From positions 3,410,001 to 3,474,000 of the forward strand of contig NZ_CP108032.1 in assembly GCF_036169555.1 (NCBI RefSeq): 64,000 bases of DNA. Direction: 5' to 3'. The stretch comes from Streptomyces sp. NBC_00306. Its GTDB lineage: Bacteria > Actinomycetota > Actinomycetes > Streptomycetales > Streptomycetaceae. Positions 52,394 to 60,194 of the stretch are shown here, piece after piece. Position numbers and translations under genes: made by a program. Position 1 is the first letter of the stretch, and every line of letters begins with the position of its first letter. The notes below the pieces were generated by a model that saw nothing but the letters and a program-made list of their open reading frames with translations, was not told where the DNA came from and ran no database searches.

Positions 52394-52430
52394 AAGGGCC
52401 CTGCCCGGGTTCACCCCGGGCAGGGCCCTT
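52394..52430. terminator. Bidirectional terminator between MarR and MFS genes
   Basis: AAGGGCCCTGCCCGGG pairs perfectly with its complement over 16 bp around a 5-base loop. Confidence 0.88.
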
Positions 52431-52453
52431 GTCGTACGACTTCTTCGCGTGGG

Positions 52454-53971
52454 TCAGTGCGCGACCACGGGGATCCTGACCTCGTCCTCGACACCGTCAC
52501 CCGAGGCGGCGGTGAGCGAACCGGCGTCCGGACGCCCGGTGTTGATCAGCGTGAAGGCGATGGCCGCGGCCGCCACCAGGATGCCGACCGCCCACCAGAT
52601 CGCGGACGAGAAGCCGTGCACCAGACCCTGCATCTCCAGGAGCTTCGGGTTGGTCGCACCCGCCGCGTGCGAGGCGATGTACGAGCTGGTGGCCGAGGCG
52701 GCGATGGTGTTCAGCAGCGCCGTACCGATCGCGCCGCCGACCTGCTGCGAGGTGTTGACCATCGCGGAGGCGACACCGGCGTCGGCCGGGTTCACACCGT
52801 GCGTGGCCAGGGACATGGCCGGCATGAACGCCGTACCCATACCGAGGCCCAGCATCAGCTGCGCCGGCAGGATCAGACCGGCGTACGAGCTGTCGATCTC
52901 CAGCTGCGTCAGCAGCAGCATGCCGAGCGCGGCGAGGACGAAGCCGGGGCCCATCAGCAGCCGCGGAGCCACCCGGGTCATCAGACGGGCGCCGATCTGC
53001 GTCGAGCCCGCGATCATGCCCGCGATCATCGGCAGGAAAGCGAAGCCGGTCATGACCGGCGAGTAGCCCTTCACGACCTGGAGGTAGAAGGTCAGGAAGA
53101 GGAACAGGCCGAACATCGCGATGATGGCGAGACCGAGCGACAGATAGACACCGCCGCGGTTGCGCTCCGTCAGGACACGCAGCGGCAGCAGCGGGGCCTT
53201 GACCTTGGCCTCGGTGACGACGAACGCGGCGAGCAGCACCGCGGAGGCCACGAACATGCCCACGGTCAGACCGTCGGACCAGCCGGCGGACTCTGCGCGG
53301 GTGAAGCCGTACACCAGGGCCACGAGGCCCAGCGTGGACAGGACGACACCGGGGATGTCGAGCGAGGAGCGGTTGCGGGAGCCCGCGGGCTCACGGATCA
53401 CGAAGTACGCGCCGACAGCGGCGACGATCGCGAACGGGATGTTGACGAAGAAGGTCCAGCGCCAGTTCAGGTACTCGGTGAGGAAGCCGCCGAGAATCAG
53501 GCCGACGGCACCGCCACCACCGGCGATCGCGCCGTAGATGCCGAACGCCTTGGCGCGCTCCTTGGCGTCGGTGAACATCACCGCCAGCAGGGAGAGCGCG
53601 GCCGGCGCGAGCAGTGCGCCGAAGGCACCCTGCAGTGCGCGGGAGCCGAGCAGCATCGCCTCGCCGGTGGCGGCGCCACCGAGCGCGGAGGCCGCGGCGA
53701 AACCGAGCAGGCCGACGACGAAGGTGCGCTTACGGCCCCACAGGTCGGCTATACGGCCACCGAAGAGCAGCAGTCCGCCGAAGGCCAGGGCGTAGGCCGT
53801 GATGACCCACTGGCGGTTTCCGTCGGAGATTCCCAGGTCCTGCTGGGCGGTGGGCAGCGCGATGTTCACGATCGTCGCGTCGAGCACCACCATCAGCTGG
53901 GCGAGGGCGATGAAGACCAGCGCTTTCCAGCGCTTCGGGTCGGCAAGGGATATGTCGGGTGTTTTTGGCAT
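52454..53971 (-). CDS. MFS drug exporter, EmrB/QacA (DHA2) type
   Basis: A 505-residue, 14-helix exporter similar in length and motifs to the one at 44.2-45.7 kb: LMVVLDATIVNIALPTAQQDLG (motif D1), GGRIADLWGRKRTFVVG (motif A) and GGGGAVGLILGGFLTEYLNWRWTFFVNIP (motif C). The ATG has AGGTGG 8 bases upstream; a GTG four codons earlier is less likely. A TetR gene lies 295 bp upstream on the same strand and may control it. Substrate unknown. Confidence 0.9.
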   Translation of the reverse strand: MPKTPDISLADPKRWKALVFIALAQLMVVLDATIVNIALPTAQQDLGISDGNRQWVITAYALAFGGLLLFGGRIADLWGRKRTFVVGLLGFAAASALGGAATGEAMLLGSRALQGAFGALLAPAALSLLAVMFTDAKERAKAFGIYGAIAGGGGAVGLILGGFLTEYLNWRWTFFVNIPFAIVAAVGAYFVIREPAGSRNRSSLDIPGVVLSTLGLVALVYGFTRAESAGWSDGLTVGMFVASAVLLAAFVVTEAKVKAPLLPLRVLTERNRGGVYLSLGLAIIAMFGLFLFLTFYLQVVKGYSPVMTGFAFLPMIAGMIAGSTQIGARLMTRVAPRLLMGPGFVLAALGMLLLTQLEIDSSYAGLILPAQLMLGLGMGTAFMPAMSLATHGVNPADAGVASAMVNTSQQVGGAIGTALLNTIAASATSSYIASHAAGATNPKLLEMQGLVHGFSSAIWWAVGILVAAAAIAFTLINTGRPDAGSLTAASGDGVEDEVRIPVVAH

Positions 53972-54266
53972 GGGAAGGGCCACCTATGGGTGCGAAGAAG
54001 TCATAACGGACGTGGTCGATGCCCCCGTGCACGAGCCGTCGTGTACGAGTCGAAGCCGTCGTGTGTGTCAGTCGAAAGCCGGTCGGAGTCGTCGCGTGAT
54101 CGTCTGATCGTCTTGGTCGTCCGTGAGACGTGAGGCGGGCACGCGATTCATCGGTCTCGGGCGCCGGCTCGGACGCGGTCCGGGCGGTCTCCCCCCGGCG
54201 CCGGACCCGACCTCGCTGTCGTGCCCCGCGTCCCTACTGCCTCACGAACTCCGGTGCGTCATTGCG

Positions 54267-54917
54267 TCATTGCGTGGTTCGCAGGTCCTCCATGGTCGCC
54301 GCCTTGCCGGGCAGTTCGGAGCGAGCGGGTGCTTCGAGTCCGTCCAGAAAGAGCTGCAGATGGCGGTGGACGTAGCGGTCGATGCCCAGGCATCCGATGC
54401 CCGGCAGTGGCCGCGTGAGCTGAGAGAGGGCCACCATCAGATCGCCGACGGCGACATCGGTACGCATCCGGCCCGCCGACTGCGCCCGCTCGATGAGCCC
54501 CAGTACGGAGTCCTCGAGACGTTCGCGACCGGCGCGCAGATCCGGGTGGTCCTGGTCGAACCCGCCGGCGAGCATCGGGCACAGGGCCCCGATGCGCTCG
54601 TCGGCTGCCGCGTGGACGAACCGGCGCACGGCGGCGAAGGGATCCTCCTCCTCCGCAACGGCCTGGTCGACGCGGTCGCACGTACGGGACATGACGGAGA
54701 TGACGACCTCTCGGACGAGTCCGGAGCGGTCGGGGAAGTGTCGGTAGAGGGTGGCGTTGCCGACTCCCGCGCGGCGGGCGATGTCGTCGAGCGGGACATC
54801 GGCCCCGAACTCCACGAACATCTCGCGCGCTGCCGAGACGATCCGCTCCCGGTTCCGCAGGGCGTCCGCCCTCGGCCGGGGGGTGCGGCGCGTTTCGGTT
54901 TCCACGGCGGGGGTCAC
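54267..54917 (-). CDS. TetR-family transcriptional regulator
   Basis: A 216-residue TetR protein. The helix-turn-helix is at residues 20-66 (IVSAAREMFVEFGADVPLDDIARRAGVGNATLYRHFPDRSGLV), followed by the helical sensor domain. The GTG (VTPAVETETRRTPRPRADALR) was chosen because AGGTGGAG precedes it closely; the frame runs further upstream through the operator region. It precedes the MFS gene on the same strand (295 bp gap with no gene). Two related inverted repeats upstream are probable binding sites. Confidence 0.88.
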   Translation of the reverse strand: MTPAVETETRRTPRPRADALRNRERIVSAAREMFVEFGADVPLDDIARRAGVGNATLYRHFPDRSGLVREVVISVMSRTCDRVDQAVAEEEDPFAAVRRFVHAAADERIGALCPMLAGGFDQDHPDLRAGRERLEDSVLGLIERAQSAGRMRTDVAVGDLMVALSQLTRPLPGIGCLGIDRYVHRHLQLFLDGLEAPARSELPGKAATMEDLRTTQ

Positions 54918-54990
54918 AACTCCACCTCTCAGGCGTCTGTCTCGTATCGAGCTCGGGTCCACCGGTCGTATCCGCCTCACAGCACTGCGT

Positions 54991-55013
54991 AAGCGGGGAC
55001 CGCTTCCCCGTTT
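54991..55013. promoter_or_regulatory. TetR operator candidate 1
   Basis: AAGCGGGGA-N5-TCCCCGTTT: 9 bp arms with one mismatch. Confidence 0.6.
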
Positions 55014-55030
55014 CGCGGGGACAGACATGC

Positions 55031-55053
55031 AAACGGGGAAACGATCCCCGCTT
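55031..55053. promoter_or_regulatory. TetR operator candidate 2
   Basis: AAACGGGGA-N5-TCCCCGCTT: its arms are the reverse complement of those in candidate 1, with centres 40 bp apart. Confidence 0.6.
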
Positions 55054-55064
55054 ATTTCCCGACC

Positions 55065-55088
55065 CGGATGTGACCTGCGTCACATCCG
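55065..55088. promoter_or_regulatory. Crp-like palindrome upstream of the metalloprotease gene
   Basis: CGGATGTGAC-CTGC-GTCACATCCG, perfect 10-4-10 inverted repeat. It contains GTGA-N6-TCAC, the form of a cAMP receptor protein site, 127 bp before the metalloprotease start. A hairpin role in RNA is the alternative. Confidence 0.5.
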
Positions 55089-55214
55089 AGCAGAGGCTTC
55101 GGACGTCCCACGATCGGCTCACCCGGCGAGCGGGTGCGCACCGGCCGTCACAGGCTGATCGCACAGAGCGCAGCCAGGGCCCGGCCTGCTGCCGTGGGCC
55201 CGAAGGCGATTTGC

Positions 55215-56501
55215 ATGCAGCACACGCGCCACCGGATACGCAGGACCGGCCGATCCCGCCGCCTCGGCGGACTCGCCGCCCTCGGGGCCCTCGCGCTCGC
55301 CGCCCTGACCACGGCCAGCGCCACGCTTCCCGCCCCCACCAAGGCGTCGGCGGGACCGGTGGCGACAGCCGACGAGACCGGGCTCGGACCGTGTCGCATC
55401 CCCACGACGCTCGGCATCCAGATGTCGGAGGGCATACCGACTCCGCCCGGCTACTCCCCCTCCACCGGCGAGATCCGCGCCCTCAATCTGATGATCGACT
55501 TCTCGGACGCCGTCGGTGAGGGGCGGGCCGTCGACCGGCTCGCCGAGTTCTTCCCGCAGACCTCCGACTGGTTCAGGACCAGCTCGTACGGCCGCCTCAG
55601 CTACACCCCGCACGCACCGGTGGCCGAGTGGCTGCGGATGCCCATGCCGTTCGCCGCGTACGGGATAGAGCGCGGCTCGCCCTACGAGCCGGGCTATCGC
55701 AACCTCGTCGAGGACATCGTCTCGGTGGCCGACCCGAAGGTGGACTTCAGCGCATACGACCTGGTCAACATACTGGTCACGCCCAACGCCGGGCCCTCGG
55801 CACTGGACACCGTGCTCTCCGTGACCTTCTCCGGGAACCACGACGCTCCGGTCGCCGACGGCGTGCCGCTCGCCAACACGTCCTTCGTCTACAGCCGGCA
55901 GGACGACGGCTCCGGCTCGTACGCCGAGACCGGCTACCGGGTGCTCCCCCACGAGAACGGCCATGTCTTCGGGCTGCCCGACCTCTACACCTCCGAGGGC
56001 GGGGGCTCCGTCGGCCACTGGGACATTATGAGCGAGGACTGGGGGGCCAACAACGACCTGCTCGGCTGGCACAAATGGAAGCTGGGCTGGCTGGACCCGC
56101 ACCAGATCGGGTGCGCCTCCACCCCGGGCACGACCGAGTACTCACTGACCCCGCTGGCCACCGCCGGCGGCGCGAAGATGGCGATCGTGCCGATCACCGA
56201 GGACGAGGGCTACGCCGTCGAGGTCCGTACGCGGGCCGGCAATGACGAGGCCGTGTGCGCACCGGGTGTACTGATCTACCGCGTGCACACCGGCGTGGAC
56301 ACCGGGCAGGGGCCGGTCACGGTCTCGGACAGCAGCCGGGACAGCGGGGGCTGCACCCGGCGCCCCAATGTGCACTCGGAGCTCTCCGACGCCCCGTACC
56401 AGCCCGGGGAGTCCTTCGTGGACAAGAAGAACGGCATCAGGATCTCGGTGATCCGCGCGGACAGCGGCGGTGTGCACAAGGTGCGCGTCACCCGGTCCTG
56501 A
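55215..56501 (+). CDS. Secreted M6-like (immune inhibitor A type) metalloprotease domain protein
   Basis: A 428-residue exported protein. A twin-Arg-containing basic start (MQHTRHRIRRTGRSRRLGG) precedes a hydrophobic signal (LAALGALALAALTTASA). The zinc motif is LPHENGHVFGLPDLY (HExxH form) near residue 240, followed by WDIMS, matching M6-type gluzincin/metzincin-like sites. RALNLMIDFSDAVGEGR near residue 95 is the usual M6 beginning. Cysteines at GLGPCRIP, IGCAS, AVCAPG and GGCTRR may form disulfides. GAAGG precedes the ATG. It is about 200 bp behind the TetR operators, with a Crp-like site between. Target unknown. Confidence 0.87.
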   Translation: MQHTRHRIRRTGRSRRLGGLAALGALALAALTTASATLPAPTKASAGPVATADETGLGPCRIPTTLGIQMSEGIPTPPGYSPSTGEIRALNLMIDFSDAVGEGRAVDRLAEFFPQTSDWFRTSSYGRLSYTPHAPVAEWLRMPMPFAAYGIERGSPYEPGYRNLVEDIVSVADPKVDFSAYDLVNILVTPNAGPSALDTVLSVTFSGNHDAPVADGVPLANTSFVYSRQDDGSGSYAETGYRVLPHENGHVFGLPDLYTSEGGGSVGHWDIMSEDWGANNDLLGWHKWKLGWLDPHQIGCASTPGTTEYSLTPLATAGGAKMAIVPITEDEGYAVEVRTRAGNDEAVCAPGVLIYRVHTGVDTGQGPVTVSDSSRDSGGCTRRPNVHSELSDAPYQPGESFVDKKNGIRISVIRADSGGVHKVRVTRS

Positions 56502-56590
56502 AACCTGCCGCGCGCCCCGAACCTGCTGCACGTCCCGAACCTGCCGCACGCCCCGAACCTGCCGCACGCCCCGAACCTGCCGCACGCCCC
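56501..56590. repeat. 18 bp tandem repeat, five copies
   Basis: The unit GAACCTGCCGCACGCCCC is present in three exact and two diverged copies, starting at the metalloprotease stop codon. It fills nearly the whole gap to the convergent acyl-CoA ligase gene. In the + frame it would extend the protein as a 6-residue repeat if the stop were lost. Confidence 0.9.
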
Positions 56591-56597
56591 GGGCAGC

Positions 56598-58277
56598 TCA
56601 GGTGCCCCCGCGCACGTACTCCTCCACCGGACCGCGCAGTTCCCGCTTGAGGATCTTGCCCGTCGGATTGCGCGGGACTGGCTCCTCACGCAGCAGCACA
56701 TGCGCCGGCACCTTGAACGCGGACAGCTCCTTGCCGACATGCTCCTTCAGCTCGTCGACGGTGACCGTCGCCCCGGGGCTCAGCTGGACGACGGCGGCGA
56801 CCTCCTCACCGAGCACCGGATGCGGAACACCCAGGACGGCGGCGTCGGCGACACCCGGATGGGAGTGCAGGACCGCCTCCACCTCGACGCAGTACACGTT
56901 CTCGCCGCCGCGGATCACCATGTCCTTGATGCGGTCGACGATGCTGACCCGCCCGTCCCGCACGGTCGCGAGGTCCCCCGTCCGGAACCAGCCGTCGCGG
57001 AAGGCGGCGGCGGTCGCCTGCTCGTCGCGCCAGTACCCGCGTACGAGGGACTGGCCGCGAAGCCACAGTTCGCCGACCTCTCCATCGGGCAGCGCCTCAC
57101 CGGCAGGCCCGGCGATCCGCACCTCGGTGGCGGGCGAGGGCCGGCCCACACTGCCCGGGTGCTCGCGGTAGGCGTCACCGAAGTTGGCGAGCACGCCGCC
57201 GCTGGTCTCGGTCAGGCCGTAGCCGCTGCGCGGTTCGACGCGCCGCCCGTGGCGGGCGGTCAGCCGCGTGAGGAGATCGGGCGGCGCGGCGGCCCCGCCG
57301 GTGCTGAGATGGGCGAGCGTCTCCAGCGCCGCGCCCGTCCGCTCGGCGGCCTCCAGCAGCTGAAGTGCCGTGGTCGGCACGCCGGAATAGTGGGTGACCC
57401 GGTGCTCCTCGATGAGCGCGAGCGCCCGCTCGGCATTCCACTTCCGCATCAGCACGAGCGTGCCGCCGACGCCCATCGTGGAGTACACCGTGGTGAACGC
57501 GGCGACATGGAAGAACGGAAAGGTCATCAGCGTGACCGGAGCCGGCGCCTGCCCGGGCATGGCGCCGCGCGCGAGGGCGGCGGCACTGGCATGAAACCGC
57601 GGATGCAGCGCGGCCCCGGCCTGCGCGAGCTGCGTGGCCACGGCACCCTTGGGCCGCCCGGTGGTCCCGGAGGTGTAGATGATGGTGGCGTCGTCCTCGG
57701 CCCGCACCTCGACGGCGGGCGGCGCGGTGAGGGGGTCGGGCGTCCCGAAGTCCTCGTACCGCTCGACACCTTGGGGCACCGGGTCCCCGTCACGGAACCC
57801 GCCGTGGAAGACGACGACACGCGCCCCGGCCCGCTCGCGCCAGGCATCCACACGGGGCAGCCGCTCACCGTCGACGAGGAGCACGCGCGGGGTGCAGTCG
57901 TCGAGCGCGTACGCCAACTCCTCCTCGGTCCACCAGGCGTTGAGGGGCACGGCGACGAGCCCGGCCAACTGCGTTGCCCAGAAGGCTATCTGCCACTCGG
58001 GGTGATTCCGCATGGCCACGGCGGCACGATCCCCGGGCCGCAGCCCGTACTCGCCGACGAACCGCCCGGCGAGGGCGGAGGCGCGGGCGAAGAACTCGCG
58101 GTAGGTATAGACGGCCCGCTCCCCGACGAGGAAGGGCCGATCCCCGTACGCCCAGGTCGCCTCGACGACCTCCCGCAGACTCCGCGGCCCATCGGCGTAC
58201 AGCAGCCCGCCGTCCTCCCCGCGCACGACGGCAAAGGGCGCGCCGGGGGCGCTGAGGATCTCTTCGGGCTGCGGCAC
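56598..58277 (-). CDS. Acyl-CoA synthetase (AMP-forming)
   Basis: A 559-residue ANL-superfamily ligase activating a carboxylic acid as acyl-AMP then acyl-CoA. Motifs in order are the P-loop IIYTSGTTGRPKGAVAT near residue 203, FPFFHVAAF, GYGLTETSGG near 345, the hinge YWRDEQATAAAFRDGWFRTGDLATV and IVDRIKDMVIRGGENVYCVEVE, and the C-terminal catalytic Lys in RNPTGKILKREL. A medium- or long-chain fatty acid is likely. The GTG start has AGAGGTG upstream. A TetR-type inverted repeat lies just before it, with no regulator gene adjacent. Confidence 0.93.
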   Translation of the reverse strand: MPQPEEILSAPGAPFAVVRGEDGGLLYADGPRSLREVVEATWAYGDRPFLVGERAVYTYREFFARASALAGRFVGEYGLRPGDRAAVAMRNHPEWQIAFWATQLAGLVAVPLNAWWTEEELAYALDDCTPRVLLVDGERLPRVDAWRERAGARVVVFHGGFRDGDPVPQGVERYEDFGTPDPLTAPPAVEVRAEDDATIIYTSGTTGRPKGAVATQLAQAGAALHPRFHASAAALARGAMPGQAPAPVTLMTFPFFHVAAFTTVYSTMGVGGTLVLMRKWNAERALALIEEHRVTHYSGVPTTALQLLEAAERTGAALETLAHLSTGGAAAPPDLLTRLTARHGRRVEPRSGYGLTETSGGVLANFGDAYREHPGSVGRPSPATEVRIAGPAGEALPDGEVGELWLRGQSLVRGYWRDEQATAAAFRDGWFRTGDLATVRDGRVSIVDRIKDMVIRGGENVYCVEVEAVLHSHPGVADAAVLGVPHPVLGEEVAAVVQLSPGATVTVDELKEHVGKELSAFKVPAHVLLREEPVPRNPTGKILKRELRGPVEEYVRGGT

Positions 58278-58290
58278 GGTCGCACCTCTC

Positions 58291-58314
58291 TAAGCGCTCG
58301 CTCAGTACGAGCGC
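58291..58314. promoter_or_regulatory. Operator candidate upstream of the acyl-CoA synthetase
   Basis: GCGCTCG-N7-CGAGCGC (58294-58314) is a perfect 7-7-7 repeat. It overlaps TAAGCG-CT-CGCTCA, close to sites of TetR regulators of fatty-acid genes. Confidence 0.45.
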
Positions 58315-58426
58315 GACGCTATGCGCAGCGGGGAGGCAGGTCAAGACAACTGGGTGTACACCACACACAACACCGCATCAACCGCCTCGGCCGGGGATCA
58401 ACCACCCGCTACACTGTCCCCGCAGC

Positions 58427-58502
58427 GCCTTCGTAGCTCAGGGGATAGAGCACCGCTCTCCTAAAGCGGGTGTCGCAGGTTCGAATCCTGCCGGGGGCAC
58501 CA
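58427..58502 (+). tRNA. tRNA-Arg (anticodon CCT)
   Basis: Full cloverleaf: acceptor GCCTTCG/CGGGGGC, D stem GCTC/GAGC, anticodon stem CCGCT/AGCGG with loop CTCCTAA (anticodon CCT, reading AGG), T stem GCAGG/CCTGC with TTCGAAT loop, and encoded CCA at 58500-58502. The phage-like region begins directly downstream, so its 3' half is the likely attachment site. Confidence 0.95.
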
Positions 58503-58526
58503 GCAGTACCAGCAGTAATGCAGGTA

Positions 58527-58562
58527 AAGGCCCAGGTCAGGGGGACTCCCCGCCTGGGCCTT
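58527..58562. terminator. Hairpin behind tRNA-Arg
   Basis: AAGGCCCAGG/CCTGGGCCTT stem with an inner GGGG/CCCC stem, 25 bp after the tRNA. Confidence 0.75.
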
Positions 58563-58691
58563 CGCCTTGTCTATACGTTGGGACTACGTCGGCGATACGT
58601 CGAGCATCCGTCGGGAGTACCGGACCGCCACCCCTGAATCACCCCTAAATGATCTATGCGTTGCCGCTGGTCAGCCCCGGAACGCAGAAGC

Positions 58692-58725
58692 GCGCGCCCC
58701 CAACGCCGAAGCGAAGGGGGCGCGC
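58692..58725. terminator. GC-rich hairpin in the gene-free stretch
   Basis: GCGCGCCCCC-N14-GGGGGCGCGC, perfect 10 bp stem. The stretch 58503-58990 has no gene I can support. Confidence 0.5.
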
Positions 58726-58824
58726 TCAGTGTCGGCGACCGCGAGGGGGCCGCCCTGGACGGCGCCGACACGTTGTGGGGTGAATGACTCGCCACCCTGA
58801 CTAACGGATGTACGGCATTCCGGT

Positions 58825-58846
58825 TGTTCACCCGTTCGAGTGAACA
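58825..58846. promoter_or_regulatory. Inverted repeat upstream of the phage XRE regulator
   Basis: TGTTCAC-N8-GTGAACA, perfect 7-8-7 repeat, with GTTCGA twice (58834-58839 and 58850-58855). It is a candidate operator of the regulator starting 145 bp downstream. Confidence 0.5.
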
Positions 58847-58873
58847 CACGTTCGAATACTGCAAACTACACCG

Positions 58874-58907
58874 AGCCCTGCGGCATATGCCATGGCACCG
58901 CAGGGCT
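58874..58907. other. Hairpin with palindromic loop
   Basis: AGCCCTGCGG-N14-CCGCAGGGCT forms a perfect 10 bp stem, and the loop holds GCATATGC and TGCCATGGCA, which are themselves palindromes. Terminator or protein-binding site; not resolved. Confidence 0.5.
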
Positions 58908-58990
58908 GAGGGCAGAGCGCGTCATAACGAGATCAATTGGCGACCACTTGGGTACTGACTCATGATCGGTAGCGGTTGACGGTTTGTCGA

Positions 58991-59230
58991 GTGCCTCGCC
59001 GCCGAACACCCCGCCCCGACTGGGTTCTCACCAGACGCATCGAGCTCGGCCACCGGATCGCCACACTGCGGCGGGAACGAGGACTGTCTCAGGACGACCT
59101 CGCCGCGGGCGCCGGCCTTGAGCGCCGGAGCATCCAGCGGTACGAGCACGGCCAGCGGGACCCGCAGGCGTCCGATCTGTTCCTCATCGCCAATGCGCTG
59201 AATTGCCACGTGACCGAGCTCTTTCGCTGA
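58991..59230 (+). CDS. XRE-family helix-turn-helix regulator (phage-type)
   Basis: A 79-residue DNA-binding protein. The HTH is LGHRIATLRRERGLSQDDLAAGAGLERRSIQRYEHGQRDPQASDLFLIANALN, a Cro/CI-type fold covering most of the chain. The GTG start (VPRRRTPRPDW) is uncertain; a TTG five codons upstream is in frame and neither has a strong ribosome-binding site. In a prophage end such a gene commonly controls lysogeny or excision. An inverted repeat lies 145 bp upstream. Confidence 0.82.
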   Translation: MPRRRTPRPDWVLTRRIELGHRIATLRRERGLSQDDLAAGAGLERRSIQRYEHGQRDPQASDLFLIANALNCHVTELFR

Positions 59231-59390
59231 AGGGCTTCCCGTCGCAGCGCGGGATGGGCGGACATACGTCAGTCTTTCGCTGGGTGCCGCGCGGCAAACA
59301 TCAGCCAGTGCAATGGTTCGAGTGCGGACAACGCGCCGGGTGTGAAGCGTCCGGCCCGCCCAGCCGAGGGCGGTGGGCGAGCCGGACCGT

Positions 59391-59426
59391 GCGGGCGCCC
59401 TGCACTGCTCGCCGTCGGGCGCCCGC
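59391..59426 (-). terminator. Terminator behind the small phage gene pair
   Basis: GCGGGCGCCC-N16-GGGCGCCCGC, perfect 10 bp stem, 4 bp behind the stop of the minus-strand pair. Confidence 0.7.
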
Positions 59427-59430
59427 AGTC

Positions 59431-59601
59431 TCAGTGATCTATCGCGCGCGGCCAGGTGCAGCCGGAGTACTCGTTGTAGTGGTCGCCCAGGTGCTGCGGG
59501 TCCTCGTGGGTGCAGAACACCTTCGGCCGCTCGGGGTCGATCTCGCCGCAGCGGGTCATGGAGTCAGCCGGGTAGCGGGTCGCGGTGGTGAGCCTGGTCA
59601 T
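59431..59601 (-). CDS. Small phage protein (56 aa)
   Basis: A 56-residue protein with two cysteines (MTRCGEIDPERPKVFCTHEDPQHLGDHY) and several His, suggesting a small metal-binding fold. GGAGGTGG precedes the ATG by 4 bases, a strong signal. It overlaps the upstream gene by 4 bases (ATGA). Function unknown; such pairs are common in actinophage early or regulatory regions. Confidence 0.7.
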   Translation of the reverse strand: MTRLTTATRYPADSMTRCGEIDPERPKVFCTHEDPQHLGDHYNEYSGCTWPRAIDH

Positions 59602-59765
59602 CGCGCCACCTCCAGGCGGGGCCGGGCGCACGCGTCGCACTGCGAGATGGTGACGGGCGGTCCGGACTGCCGTTCGGCGTGCCGCGTTTCGACGGGCTCC
59701 GTGGTCCAGTGATCGCCCCATGCGCACCAGTTCTCAGGCGGCTGGGCATCGGTAGACTTCCTCAT
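59598..59765 (-). CDS. Small phage protein (55 aa)
   Basis: A 55-residue protein starting MRKSTDAQPPENWCAWGDHW, with a second cysteine pair in CDACARPR. GGGAG lies about 8 bases before the ATG. Cys-x2-Cys with an upstream Cys and His suggests zinc binding, possibly together with its partner, which shows similar Cys/His spacing. No family recognised. Confidence 0.7.
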   Translation of the reverse strand: MRKSTDAQPPENWCAWGDHWTTEPVETRHAERQSGPPVTISQCDACARPRLEVAR

Positions 59766-59871
59766 GTCGATGCTCCCTCGAAGCGTCGGACAAGCCCCGG
59801 GCCGTGCCATCGGCCGCGGGGGTTTTCTTGTTCACCCGTATAGACCGTACTACCCCTGACTACCCCCGTGG

Positions 59872-59905
59872 CTAGCTATGGCGCGTCGTGTCCACCTGCC
59901 TAGCT
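59872..59905. promoter_or_regulatory. CTAGCT direct repeats upstream of the GntR gene
   Basis: CTAGCT at 59872-59877 and 59900-59905, 28 bp apart, the second 8 bp before the GntR start. Candidate autoregulatory sites; weak. Confidence 0.3.
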
Positions 59906-59912
59906 TTCGATC

Positions 59913-60155
59913 ATGAGCATCGACCGTGAGGGACCCGTGCCGCCGTACCGGCAGATCGCCGACCAGCTGCGCGCCCGCATTGCCGACGGCTCCATTCCTG
60001 TCGGCCGCCGCATCCCCTCCCTCGTCGAGCTGGAGCAGCAGTACGGCGTCGCCCGGGACACGCTCCGCAAGGCGGTGCAGGTGCTGAAAGACGAGGGCCT
60101 CGTCGAGACCGTCAGCGGCATGGGCGTGTACGTCACGGCTCTACCCCGGGCATGA
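59913..60155 (+). CDS. Short GntR-family regulator, DNA-binding domain only
   Basis: An 80-residue protein consisting of the GntR winged helix alone (PPYRQIADQLRARIADGSIPVGRRIPSLVELEQQYGVARDTLRKAVQVLKDEGLVETVSGMGVYV). The usual effector domain of 100-170 residues is missing, and the protein ends cleanly with TALPRA, so it appears to be a natural short form rather than a truncation. Similar small GntR proteins occur in actinomycete phages and integrative elements. It ends at a bidirectional hairpin. Confidence 0.85.
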   Translation: MSIDREGPVPPYRQIADQLRARIADGSIPVGRRIPSLVELEQQYGVARDTLRKAVQVLKDEGLVETVSGMGVYVTALPRA

Positions 60156-60160
60156 CGAAG

Positions 60161-60186
60161 GCGCCCCCTCCCGAAGGAGGGGGCGC
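60161..60186. terminator. Bidirectional terminator between GntR gene and the structural/lysis cassette
   Basis: GCGCCCCCTCC-CGAA-GGAGGGGGCGC, perfect 11 bp stem with a stable tetraloop. Confidence 0.88.
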
Positions 60187-60194
60187 GTCGTGGG

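Noticed and set aside
53972..54266. Possible gene or operator between the MFS and TetR genes
   Set aside because: Only imperfect direct repeats of AGTCGAAGCCG type are seen; no ORF with start signal and no match to the upstream TetR sites.
59203..59712. 169-codon + strand frame in the phage region
   Set aside because: It overlaps the XRE gene end and two well-supported minus-strand small genes, and has no motif or ribosome-binding site.
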